From UMGS1696 sp964457685 (lineage in GTDB: Bacteria > Bacillota > Clostridia > Oscillospirales > CAG-272): a DNA stretch of 7,899 nucleotides. Shown here piece by piece: positions 1-5,977 of this stretch. The stretch spans positions 1-7,899 of the forward strand of contig CAYWFS010000062.1 of NCBI GenBank assembly GCA_964457685.1, in the 5' to 3' direction. Position 1 is the first letter of the stretch; every line of letters begins with the position of its first letter. A model generated the notes under the pieces. It was not told where the DNA came from, made no database searches, and saw only the letters and a program-made list of their open reading frames with translations. The position numbers and the translations under genes were made by a program.

Positions 1-37
1 TAATCTTCATTTTGAGTGAAGAAATCGTTCTTTTTTG

Positions 38-433
38 TTATTTCATAAGCTCATCTGTTAGACGGAGAATTTCAGGGGCAAGCCTTTTACGTTCTTTTTT
101 CAGTATGCGATTGTAGATAGGGTAGGCAATGGATACAAGGACTATTCCGACAACTCCAACTGCTATTCCGACAATCATCGACGTAAGAGTGCCGAGAATA
201 TTTCCGAAGTCGCTCATAACAAGGCTCATTCCGATTCCGAGTACCAAAGCACCGATAACTCCTATTATTATCGAAGCCTTAGAAGCCTTTGCATATATTC
301 CTGCGTCAAGTCGGCGAAGCTGTTCAAGTTTATCCTCGTTTTTTTCTTCCGATATATATTTTTTTCGTATTTCTTTAATTTCTTCCTGTGCATTTGCGGA
401 ATATGTGTAGTTGAAGCGTTCTCCGTCAGCCAT
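38..433 (-). CDS. Two-helix membrane protein, last gene of the two-component operon; paralogue of the 3411-3782 protein
   Basis: A 131-residue protein of unknown function. Residues 1-50 are charged and probably helical. Two hydrophobic segments (about 53-75 and 84-106) are joined by a short S-D-F-G turn and followed by a basic amphipathic tail. It clearly shares a pattern with the 123-residue protein at 3411-3782: R-x-L-D, G-x-GMSLVM-(S/T)-D-x-G, GVVG, YPIY-x-RIL, and EI-x-x-L-(S/T)-D at the tail. The start is set by a GGAGG box about 8 nt upstream; the ATG lies inside the end of the eight-helix gene (8-nt overlap), so translation is probably coupled. I remember similar proteins being named 'dihydropteridine reductase' in databases, but I see no nucleotide-binding motif and do not adopt that name. 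A role as a membrane partner or target of the adjacent kinase is inference from position. Confidence 0.88.
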   Translation of the reverse strand: MADGERFNYTYSANAQEEIKEIRKKYISEEKNEDKLEQLRRLDAGIYAKASKASIIIGVIGALVLGIGMSLVMSDFGNILGTLTSMIVGIAVGVVGIVLVSIAYPIYNRILKKERKRLAPEILRLTDELMK

Positions 434-1298
434 TTGAGGTATCCTCCGTTTTTTTGTTGCTTGTTATTATCATGTATACAGCCATAACGATTATAAAAAA
501 CGATATGGCTGTTCCCGTTAAGCCGAGCATTATTTGCTTTGATGCAGGAGTCATGCCCGAGTCGCCGAATGTGGTCAGCATTGTGCTTTCAAGAGTCAGA
601 AGCGACACACATGCGGAAACGAGACTTATTGCCTTTGATGCGGAATATACGGGACTGTTGTATTTTCTGTATTTTATCAAATTAACGACAGCGAGTGAAA
701 GTGAAGCGAATGTATAGGCAGCCATTGCAATAGTGGTTATTTCGTGGTGATGAAAGGTCTTGTTTCCGCTTACCATATAGAATATCATACAGGAGATTGA
801 GATATTCATGAATAGCAGCAGGATTCCGCAGACACGGCATTTGATTTTCTCGGTTGCGATTTTCTCTCCGGGTTTGTTCTTCCGCGTATGCCTGAAAAGA
901 AAGAATCGCATTACTGCAAGGGCGGCATAGTATACGGCAAGAGAGTAAAACCATAAATCACGGTAACGAATGCCCAAGGCGAGCTGTAGTACCGAATATG
1001 CAGTATTCCACAAAAGTGAAGCGGAAAGTGAGATGTTTACTCTCAGGTGTGTGTCACTTGTCCAGCGTGAAACAAATTTGTTTTCTTTTTTGAATGCCTT
1101 AAAAAATCCGATTAGAGACGGGATTCTCAAGCATGACACCGTAAGCGTGTAGAAAGCGAGGGCGTATGAGAAGGAAGAGATTATTACGTCATCTCTCAGA
1201 AACAGCAGTGAATACACGAGAAACACGGCGGATAGCGGAATAAGTACGAAAATAACGGCAATATGCGGAAACAAAATTGTAAGTCCGAGCTTTTTCAT
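426..1298 (-). CDS. Eight-helix integral membrane protein of unknown function
   Basis: A 290-residue, strongly hydrophobic protein with about eight predicted membrane spans (roughly 7-33, 37-57, 85-110, 115-137, 153-176, 186-207, 219-241, 256-279). Basic loops lie between spans 2 and 3 (about 66-80) and between spans 4 and 5 (about 137-153), which would be cytoplasmic by the positive-inside rule. There is no ATP-binding, protease or transporter motif that I recognise. A short H-H-H-E stretch near residue 183 precedes span 6. Its ATG directly follows the stop codon of the kinase gene (TAA-ATG), with AGGGA inside the kinase end as the likely ribosome binding site, so it is translated with the two-component system. 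It could be a sensory accessory protein, a permease-like output, or a stress-response membrane protein; the sequence does not decide. Confidence 0.88.
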   Translation of the reverse strand: MKKLGLTILFPHIAVIFVLIPLSAVFLVYSLLFLRDDVIISSFSYALAFYTLTVSCLRIPSLIGFFKAFKKENKFVSRWTSDTHLRVNISLSASLLWNTAYSVLQLALGIRYRDLWFYSLAVYYAALAVMRFFLFRHTRKNKPGEKIATEKIKCRVCGILLLFMNISISCMIFYMVSGNKTFHHHEITTIAMAAYTFASLSLAVVNLIKYRKYNSPVYSASKAISLVSACVSLLTLESTMLTTFGDSGMTPASKQIMLGLTGTAISFFIIVMAVYMIITSNKKTEDTSNG

Positions 1299-2372
1299 TT
1301 ATTCCCTACGAAGCTTGACGATAAAGGTACTTCCTTCTCCGACAACACTTTCAACGCATATTTCCGCGTGCATAATATCTATAACACGTTTAACGAGTGC
1401 GAGTCCGAGTCCGTTTCCGGCACTTGAATGCGAGGTGTCTCCCTGGTAGAATTTCTCGAAAATACGACTTCCGACCTCGGCACTCATTCCGCAACCGTTG
1501 TCTCTTACCGTTACCGTTGCACTTGTTTCGTCCGCAGTCATCCCGACAAATACCCGTCCTCCGATCTCCGTGAATTTGAGTGCGTTTGAGAAAAGGTTAT
1601 TCCAAACAAGTGCGAGAAGCTCGCTGTCGGATTTTATTTTTACGTCCTCCGCAATATCCGTGTCAAGCTCTATGTTTTTGCCCTCCCACACATTTTCGTA
1701 TTGCAAAAGGGAGGCACATATTTCTTCTCCGAGGTCAAATTCCTTGAAATTCGGATGTATCTGCCCGTTTTCAAGGCGATTCAGCTTTAAAATATTCGTC
1801 AGCATATCGGACATTCTTACCGTGCTGTTCGTGATTTCCTTTGCGTATTCGATTCTCTTTTCCTCGGACAGAGCAGGGTCTTGCAGAAGTGTTGCATAAC
1901 TCCTGAGAACGGCAAGCGGAGTTTTCATTTCGTGGGAGACGTTTGCGATAAAATCCGTTCGCAGAGTTTCCACACTTCCAAGCTCCTCTGCCATTTTGTT
2001 AAAGCAGTCGCTTATTTGACCGAAGCTTTCATCTGTGCCGAAGCTGCTTTGCTTTTTCAGACGAACGGAAAAATCGCCGTCTATTATAGATTTTGCACCC
2101 TCCGTTATACGTTTGACAGCCATATCAACGGTGAGCTTACGTCGCACGGTATCTATTGCGAAAAATATGAAGCTCAGAAAAAATATGTTTAGCATTGTGA
2201 GCTTTGCGGCGGCATTCAGGTTTTCGGCGGTGAGTGTTATATTAAGAGTATCTGTAAGTGTAGACACAAACAACACGGTAGAGCAGCTGATTACAAAGGA
2301 AATTGTCAGCAGAAATACCGTGTAGTTTCGCACAAGACGTAGGACTGATTGGATTTTGCTGCTGTTTTTCAT
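1299..2372 (-). CDS. Sensor histidine kinase, HAMP-HisKA-HATPase, very short extracellular loop
   Basis: A 357-residue membrane histidine kinase that should autophosphorylate and pass phosphate to the regulator at 2369-3040. It has two membrane helices (about 17-37 and 58-76) joined by only about 20 residues, a HAMP-like linker (77-130), and a HisKA domain with the phospho-acceptor H147 in FIANVSHEMKTPL. The HATPase domain shows the N box (W257-NNLFSNALKFT), the G1 box D291-NGCGM and the G2 box G319-NGLGLALV. All catalytic motifs look intact. The start overlaps the regulator's stop by 4 nt (ATGA), typical of co-translated pairs. With almost no extracellular domain it resembles the 'intramembrane-sensing' kinase class (as in LiaS/BceS types), which usually needs a membrane partner to sense. 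Here the candidates are the two membrane proteins encoded downstream. The signal is unknown. Confidence 0.96.
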   Translation of the reverse strand: MKNSSKIQSVLRLVRNYTVFLLTISFVISCSTVLFVSTLTDTLNITLTAENLNAAAKLTMLNIFFLSFIFFAIDTVRRKLTVDMAVKRITEGAKSIIDGDFSVRLKKQSSFGTDESFGQISDCFNKMAEELGSVETLRTDFIANVSHEMKTPLAVLRSYATLLQDPALSEEKRIEYAKEITNSTVRMSDMLTNILKLNRLENGQIHPNFKEFDLGEEICASLLQYENVWEGKNIELDTDIAEDVKIKSDSELLALVWNNLFSNALKFTEIGGRVFVGMTADETSATVTVRDNGCGMSAEVGSRIFEKFYQGDTSHSSAGNGLGLALVKRVIDIMHAEICVESVVGEGSTFIVKLRRE

Positions 2373-3040
2373 TTCAGTACCGCCTTATAGCCAAGTCCGT
2401 GAACAGTTTTTATCTCAAAATCATCGCAGGCGGAGAGCTTTCCCCTCAGTTTTGTCACATAAACGTCTACCGCCCGTGGAGCAGTTTCCGTGTCCGCATC
2501 CCAAAATTCATCCATAAGCTGTGTACGGGTAAAGGTCTTTTTCGGATATGAAAGAAGCTTGTACAGAATACAAAATTCACGATTTGTCAGAGGAATTTCT
2601 TCGTTGTTCAGGTAAGCGGTGTGTTCGTCCGCATCCATAGAGAAGCTTCCGATTTCTATCTTGCGGCTCGAAGAAATCCTTGCTCGTCTCAGAATTGCAC
2701 CTATACGCAGATAAAGCTCATCAAGGTCTATGGGCTTAACCATGTAGTCGTCCACACCTATACGAAAGCCTCTTTGCTTTGAAGCAATGTCATCCCGTGC
2801 GGTCATAAACAGTATCGGAATATCCTCGTTCTGTTCTCTGACACTTTTGGCAAACTCAAATCCGTCTGTGTCTGGCATCATTATATCGGAAATTATAAGG
2901 TCAAGCATATTTTCGTACAGTGCATCGTATGCTTCACTTGCGTTAAGACAACCTATCGCTTCGTAACCGTTTTGATTTAGATAGGAGCAAACAGCCTTGT
3001 TCAGTTCCCTGTCATCCTCAACGACCAATATCTTAAACAT
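2369..3040 (-). CDS. OmpR/PhoB-family response regulator
   Basis: A 223-residue DNA-binding response regulator of normal length for the family. The receiver domain (1-120) has the acidic pocket E8-D9-D10, phospho-acceptor D52 in LIISDIMMPDTDGFE, switch residue T80 in LFMTA, and K102 in the MVKP motif. The C-terminal winged helix (about 125-223) shows the family patterns LTNREFCILYKLL, FTRTQLMDEFW, RAVDVYVTKLRGKL and the final HGLGYKA strand. The start is backed by a perfect GGAGG (complement of 3048-3052) 7 nt before the ATG. It is the first gene of the operon regulator-kinase-290 aa-131 aa. Two 11-bp-phased half-sites lie over its promoter, so autoregulation is likely. The target genes are inferred to include the 3782-3146 unit, whose promoter has the same repeats. 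Confidence 0.97.
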   Translation of the reverse strand: MFKILVVEDDRELNKAVCSYLNQNGYEAIGCLNASEAYDALYENMLDLIISDIMMPDTDGFEFAKSVREQNEDIPILFMTARDDIASKQRGFRIGVDDYMVKPIDLDELYLRIGAILRRARISSSRKIEIGSFSMDADEHTAYLNNEEIPLTNREFCILYKLLSYPKKTFTRTQLMDEFWDADTETAPRAVDVYVTKLRGKLSACDDFEIKTVHGLGYKAVLK

Positions 3041-3071
3041 GGTTTATCCTCCGTAATTCAGTATGGCTTAC

Positions 3072-3108
3072 TGTATATCATACCACTCAAATGTTAAGAT
3101 TTTGTTTG
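3072..3108 (-). promoter_or_regulatory. Promoter and candidate operator of the two-component operon
   Basis: Reading the minus strand, two half-sites CAAACA-N5-TTAACA (top strand TGTTTG at 3103-3108 and TGTTAA at 3092-3097) repeat at 11 bp. They are followed after 9 nt by the -10-like TATGAT (3082-3077); an overlapping alternative is TATACA (3077-3072). No good TTGACA -35 box is present; the distal half-site sits where it would be, as at activator-dependent PhoB/VanR-type promoters. The same layout occurs at 3811-3864. The promoter is a pattern call, and binding by this regulator is inference. Confidence 0.55.
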
Positions 3109-3145
3109 CGTTTGGCAGGAGTCTTGAAAAAATCAGATAAGCATA

Positions 3146-3406
3146 TTATTCCCGATTGCTTTTCAGCCTTGCAATGTACTCGTCTGCTGTGTTTTTTCGT
3201 TTTGTTGCCTCCGACAGCTGCTTTTCAAGCTCGGCACGTCTGAGCGATTTGTGTCTATCAATTGAACCCATCGCTTTTGCGGTTTCAAAGTTCGCTTTTG
3301 ATTCAGCCTTTACTGCCGAAAAAGTTGCTTTGTCAACCTCATGTTGAGCCTTTGCGTCCTTTTTCATGTCTTCAAAGGCTTTTTTTAAAAATTCATTTAT
3401 TGCCAT
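3146..3406 (-). CDS. Small charged coiled-coil protein
   Basis: An 86-residue, Lys/Glu/Ala-rich protein with no hydrophobic segment, so it is probably cytoplasmic. The sequence is almost wholly helix-forming: FLKKAFEDMKKDAKAQHEVD at about 6-25, a repetitive AVKAESKANFETAKAM stretch, and RRAELEKQLSEATKRKNTAD near the C-terminus. This suggests a coiled coil or helical bundle. Its ATG lies 4 nt beyond the stop of the two-helix gene upstream, so the two form one unit. The ribosome binding site is weak (AAAGAG within the preceding gene end), consistent with translational coupling. The function is unknown. I recall similar small proteins beside two-component systems in Clostridia, but cannot name a family. 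Confidence 0.82.
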   Translation of the reverse strand: MAINEFLKKAFEDMKKDAKAQHEVDKATFSAVKAESKANFETAKAMGSIDRHKSLRRAELEKQLSEATKRKNTADEYIARLKSNRE

Positions 3407-3410
3407 TTCG

Positions 3411-3782
3411 TCAGACTCTTTCTTTCAGGAGTTTGTCACTGAGGGCGATTATTTCCTCTGCATACTTCTTTCGGCGGTTATTTAAAATACGTTTGTATAT
3501 CGGATAGCACGAAACAGCCATCAGCATACCGACAACTCCTATTACAATGCCGGGAAGCATGGGAGAGGAAAGCCCCAAGGTATCTCCTAAATCGGTCATA
3601 ACGAGGCTCATGCCACAACCCATTACAAGTGCGGAAAATGAACCGAAAGAATAAGCGAAAGCAAGAGCGGGCTTTTTCACACGTTTGTCAAGCTTTCTTA
3701 ATTCGTAGATCTCCGTATGCTCACGTTCGGTGTACTGAGTGCGTATTTTTTCAACTAAATAATTTCTGTCGTTTTTGTTCAT
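3411..3782 (-). CDS. Two-helix membrane protein, paralogue of the 38-433 protein
   Basis: A 123-residue protein with a charged, helical N-terminus (1-38, containing RKLDKRVKKP), two membrane segments (about 41-63 and 74-95), and a basic tail with YPIYKRIL-x(4)-RKKYAEEIIALSDK. The GMSLVMTDLG turn after the first helix and GVVGM in the second match the protein at 38-433 position by position, so these are paralogues inside one locus. The start is supported by AAAAGGAG, 6-7 nt before the ATG, and by a perfect TATAAT promoter box upstream. It is first gene of a two-gene unit with the coiled-coil protein. Similar proteins are, from memory, labelled 'dihydropteridine reductase' in databases; nothing seen here supports an oxidoreductase. 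A membrane-stress or accessory role under the neighbouring regulator is inferred from the shared operator. Confidence 0.9.
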   Translation of the reverse strand: MNKNDRNYLVEKIRTQYTEREHTEIYELRKLDKRVKKPALAFAYSFGSFSALVMGCGMSLVMTDLGDTLGLSSPMLPGIVIGVVGMLMAVSCYPIYKRILNNRRKKYAEEIIALSDKLLKERV

Positions 3783-3810
3783 TGTTGTTCTCCTTTTGGT
3801 TTATGCCCGT

Positions 3811-3864
3811 ATTATATCCGAATTTTGTTTGCCGTTTTTTTGAGAAATGTTTGAGTTATGTTAA
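3811..3864 (-). promoter_or_regulatory. Promoter of the 3782-3146 unit with four 11-bp-phased half-sites
   Basis: On the minus strand a perfect -10 TATAAT (3816-3811) lies about 30 nt before the start codon. Exactly 9 nt upstream begins an array whose top-strand half-sites are TGTTTG (3826), TTTTTG (3837), TGTTTG (3848) and TGTTAA (3859), all spaced 11 bp start to start. There is no recognisable -35 box; half-sites occupy that place. The 9-nt distance and the 11-bp phase are the same as in front of the response regulator gene. The array reaches into the divergent region shared with the sulfatase promoter. The regulator's identity is inference. Confidence 0.6.
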
Positions 3865-3891
3865 ATTGTACTTTCTTTTCGGCAATTCATG

Positions 3892-3929
3892 TGTTATACT
3901 AAAATAAAAACGGAAAGCAAGGTGCTTAT
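3892..3929 (+). promoter_or_regulatory. Candidate extended -10 promoter and ribosome binding site of the sulfatase
   Basis: TGT-TATACT (3892-3900) is an extended -10 box (TG-n plus hexamer, 5 of 6 consensus positions) about 30 nt before the start codon. No clear TTGACA is seen at the matching distance, which extended -10 promoters can do without. The leader would be short and ends with AAGGTG (3919-3924), 5 nt from the ATG, a moderate ribosome binding site. The phased array of the divergent unit ends about 27 nt upstream, so bound regulator could influence this promoter; that is speculation. Confidence 0.5.
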
Positions 3930-5438
3930 ATGAAGAAGCCCAACATTGTATTTATTTTGTCGGATGACCACGGAAACTGGGCGATGAACTGTGCCGGAAA
4001 TAAGGAGCTGATTACCCCGAACCTCAACCGTCTGTCGGAGAGCGGCATACAGTTTGACAACTTTTTCTGTGCATCCCCTGTTTGTTCGCCTGCCCGTATG
4101 TCAATATTTACGGGTAAAATTCCGTCTCAGCACGGTGTTATAGACTGGCTTGCGGACGGCCATTGTGATTACGGACAGCTTGACGATGACCTCAAAAAGA
4201 ATCTGGCGCTTGATTCTCCTGCTTGGGAATACAGATGGCCGAAAGATCAGCTCAGTGACGCTAAGGGAATACGATTCCTCGACGGTCACAAGACGTTTAC
4301 CGAAGTGCTTGCTGAAAACGGCTACAAATGCGGAATATCCGGAAAATGGCACATGGGAGACGCAGGAAATCCCCAGGCAGGCTTTACATGGTGGAGAACC
4401 CTTGCCATGGGCGGAGATAACTACAAATATCCCGTTGTGCTGAAGGACGGAAAGTTCGGCCTTTTAAGGGATAAGTATGTAACAAGGTACATTACGGAAA
4501 ACGCACTCGAATTTTTGGATGAACAAAAGGGAAGCGATGAGCCGTTCTATCTTTCCGTGCATTATACCGCACCTCACGCACCGTGGGATAAGCACCATCA
4601 CGAAAAGGATGTGTACGAGAAATACGATGATTGCTCGTTTGAATCCGTTCCCAATATGCCTACGCATCAGTGGGGAGGATACTACGGTACATACAGCTCC
4701 GAGGAGGAACGTATTGCAGTAAGAAGAAAGAACTTGCAGGGATATTTTGCCGCAATCACATCAATGGACGAATGCATAGGTCAGATTCTCGATAAGCTTG
4801 ACGAAATGGGAATAAGAGACAACACCCTTGTTATTTTCACCGGAGACAACGGTATGTGTATGGGTCATCACGGTCTGTTCGGCAAGGGGAATATAACGAT
4901 TCCGATGAATATGTTTGAAGAATCCATTCATGTTCCGTTCCTTATTTCTCAGCCGGGTGTGATACCGCAGGGAAAGCATGAAAACGGAATGTTCAGCCAT
5001 TACGATATATTTAACACATTGATGGAATACATAGGAATACCGTATTCGTTTGAAAGCACCATGCCCGGAATTAGCTTTGCTCCGATACTTCACGGCGAGA
5101 CAATGGACGGAAACGAACATATTGTAATAGCGGATGAGTACGGTCCTGTAAGAATGATTCGCACGAACGAATGGAAGTATGTGCATAGATTCCTCAACTA
5201 CGAGGGCATGAACGAGCTGTACGATTTGGTGAACGATCCGACAGAACAGAACAACCTCTACGGCAAAGAGGAATATGCCGCCGTTGCAACCGAGCTTAGA
5301 AATGCACTGTTCGACTGGTATGACAAGCACGCCGACCCGAATTATGACGCAAGCCGTATACGCTGTGACGGAATGGGACAGACAAACCGAATTTACCCCC
5401 GTGCCGAAAAAGACAGCGATATGTTTCGCCTGATTTGA
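3930..5438 (+). CDS. Type I sulfatase, Cys-type, cytoplasmic
   Basis: A 502-residue member of the alkaline-phosphatase-superfamily sulfatases, which hydrolyse sulfate esters with a formylglycine residue. The N-terminal strand PNIVFILSDDHG gives metal ligands D12 and D13. C52-S-P-A-R56 is the maturation motif, and C52 would become formylglycine through an anaerobic radical-SAM maturase (anSME) encoded elsewhere. Further family signatures are T61-GK, SGKWHMGD (K139, H141), HYTAPHAPW (H211, H216), FTGDNG (D306, N307) and K319. The C-terminal part has the usual NELYDLVNDPTEQNNLY element. There is no signal peptide, so the substrate is probably a small sulfated compound or sugar taken into the cell; the substrate cannot be read from the sequence. 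It is a single-gene unit with its own promoter and terminator, and its length is normal. A phosphonate monoester hydrolase activity is a less likely alternative. Confidence 0.95.
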   Translation: MKKPNIVFILSDDHGNWAMNCAGNKELITPNLNRLSESGIQFDNFFCASPVCSPARMSIFTGKIPSQHGVIDWLADGHCDYGQLDDDLKKNLALDSPAWEYRWPKDQLSDAKGIRFLDGHKTFTEVLAENGYKCGISGKWHMGDAGNPQAGFTWWRTLAMGGDNYKYPVVLKDGKFGLLRDKYVTRYITENALEFLDEQKGSDEPFYLSVHYTAPHAPWDKHHHEKDVYEKYDDCSFESVPNMPTHQWGGYYGTYSSEEERIAVRRKNLQGYFAAITSMDECIGQILDKLDEMGIRDNTLVIFTGDNGMCMGHHGLFGKGNITIPMNMFEESIHVPFLISQPGVIPQGKHENGMFSHYDIFNTLMEYIGIPYSFESTMPGISFAPILHGETMDGNEHIVIADEYGPVRMIRTNEWKYVHRFLNYEGMNELYDLVNDPTEQNNLYGKEEYAAVATELRNALFDWYDKHADPNYDASRIRCDGMGQTNRIYPRAEKDSDMFRLI

Positions 5439-5465
5439 AAAGCAGATACACAATTGAATTGAGTT

Positions 5466-5518
5466 AAAAAATATGCACACGTAGCTGTGATTGGCTTTTT
5501 GGGGTGCATATTGTTTTT
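5466..5518 (+). terminator. Hairpin terminator after the sulfatase gene
   Basis: AATATGCAC (5470-5478) pairs perfectly with GTGCATATT (5504-5512). After a single bulged G, TTTTT (5514-5518) follows and can pair with the A run at 5466-5469. The loop is about 25 nt and could hold a small inner hairpin. The A-run/T-run symmetry means it could also stop minus-strand transcription. It lies 27 nt past the sulfatase stop. Confidence 0.7.
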
Positions 5519-5726
5519 ATCGGTGCAGTTCTTTGTGTTACGATACTCCGATATAATATATAATTCGATGAATGTACAAAAATAGGAATAAAATTCACAA
5601 ATACGTTATTGGAATGTTTGACTAAATATGATAAACTTATCTCAAATAGATGTGTTATTGTGTTGGTTTGATGAGGATGATAGTAAAACCGATACGTAAA
5701 AGAAATCCTATGCGTGATTATGAAAT
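5519..5726 (+). other. AT-rich intergenic stretch up to the scaffold gap, with one candidate promoter
   Basis: No convincing complete gene lies here. A possible promoter is TTGGAA (5609-5614), a 17-nt spacer, then TGA-TAAACT (-10 at 5632-5637), each hexamer matching 4 of 6 positions and with an extended TG. It would read toward the gap. A short frame between stops at about 5563-5668 reads as plausible protein (containing TKYDKLISNRC) but has no start or ribosome binding site, so it may be a gene remnant. Base composition here is clearly more AT-rich than in the sulfatase. Confidence 0.3.
5671..5726 (+). CDS. Possible N-terminal fragment of a basic protein, cut by the gap
   Basis: An open frame from ATG 5671 (also ATG 5650, 5677 and 5710 in the same frame) runs into the N block with about 18 visible codons: M-R-M-I-V-K-P-I-R-K-R-N-P-M-R-D-Y-E. 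The Arg/Lys-rich start ending in R-D-Y is faintly like the N-terminus of IS200/REP-associated Y1 transposases, which often begin with a basic stretch and then D-Y-S-x(4)-Y-F-V-T. The match is too short to rely on. No good ribosome binding site is visible for any of these starts. It may not be a gene at all. Confidence 0.22.
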
Positions 5727-5826
5727 NNNNNNNNNNNNNNNNNNNNNNNNNNNNNNNNNNNNNNNNNNNNNNNNNNNNNNNNNNNNNNNNNNNNNNNNNN
5801 NNNNNNNNNNNNNNNNNNNNNNNNNN
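5727..5826. other. Assembly gap (100 N)
   Basis: Exactly 100 unknown bases, the conventional placeholder for a scaffold gap of unknown size. The true distance, and even the adjacency of the two sides, is not established by this sequence. Open frames crossing this block are meaningless. Confidence 0.98.
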
Positions 5827-5977
5827 CATCGTCTACAACTTTAACGAGATTATATGGTAATTCATTTTCTTCCATTGCGTCTACCAGCCGTGCGATTTCT
5901 ACATATTCTTCTAATGAACTCTCATCTGTTTTGTTTGCAGCATTTATCGGATGTAAAACCGGACTTACAGATAGAAC
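5827..5977 (-). pseudogene. Minus-strand coding fragment running into the gap, unrecognised
   Basis: From a stop codon (complement of 5978-5980) a minus-strand frame stays open for 50 codons into the N block. The part at about 5827-5940 looks truly coding: it gives SLEEYVEIARLVDAMEE followed by N-E-L-P-Y-N-L-V-K-V-V-D-D, an acidic amphipathic helix then a strand. The plus-strand reading of the same bases is a Ser-rich shadow typical of antisense. The only in-frame ATG is inside this stretch (M of DAMEE), with no ribosome binding site, so the 5' end of the gene appears to be missing. It faces the opposite way to the pseudogene that begins at about 5937. I do not recognise the family. Confidence 0.4.

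Noticed and set aside
1..37. TCTTCA/TGAAGA inverted repeat (4-9 and 17-22) as operon terminator
   Set aside because: Only 6 bp, AT-rich, and no T-run on the minus-strand 3' side within the window.
38..433. Naming the two-helix proteins dihydropteridine reductase
   Set aside because: I remember this label for similar proteins, but there is no Rossmann or flavin-binding motif and the proteins are short, two-helix membrane proteins.
4761..5480. Long minus-strand open frame (239 codons) opposite the sulfatase
   Set aside because: It is antisense to a clear sulfatase with all family motifs; the product is Cys/Val/His-rich without domain pattern or ribosome binding site.
5464..5844. Open frames crossing the N block on both strands
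   Set aside because: They stay open only because N cannot create stops; they are artefacts of the gap.
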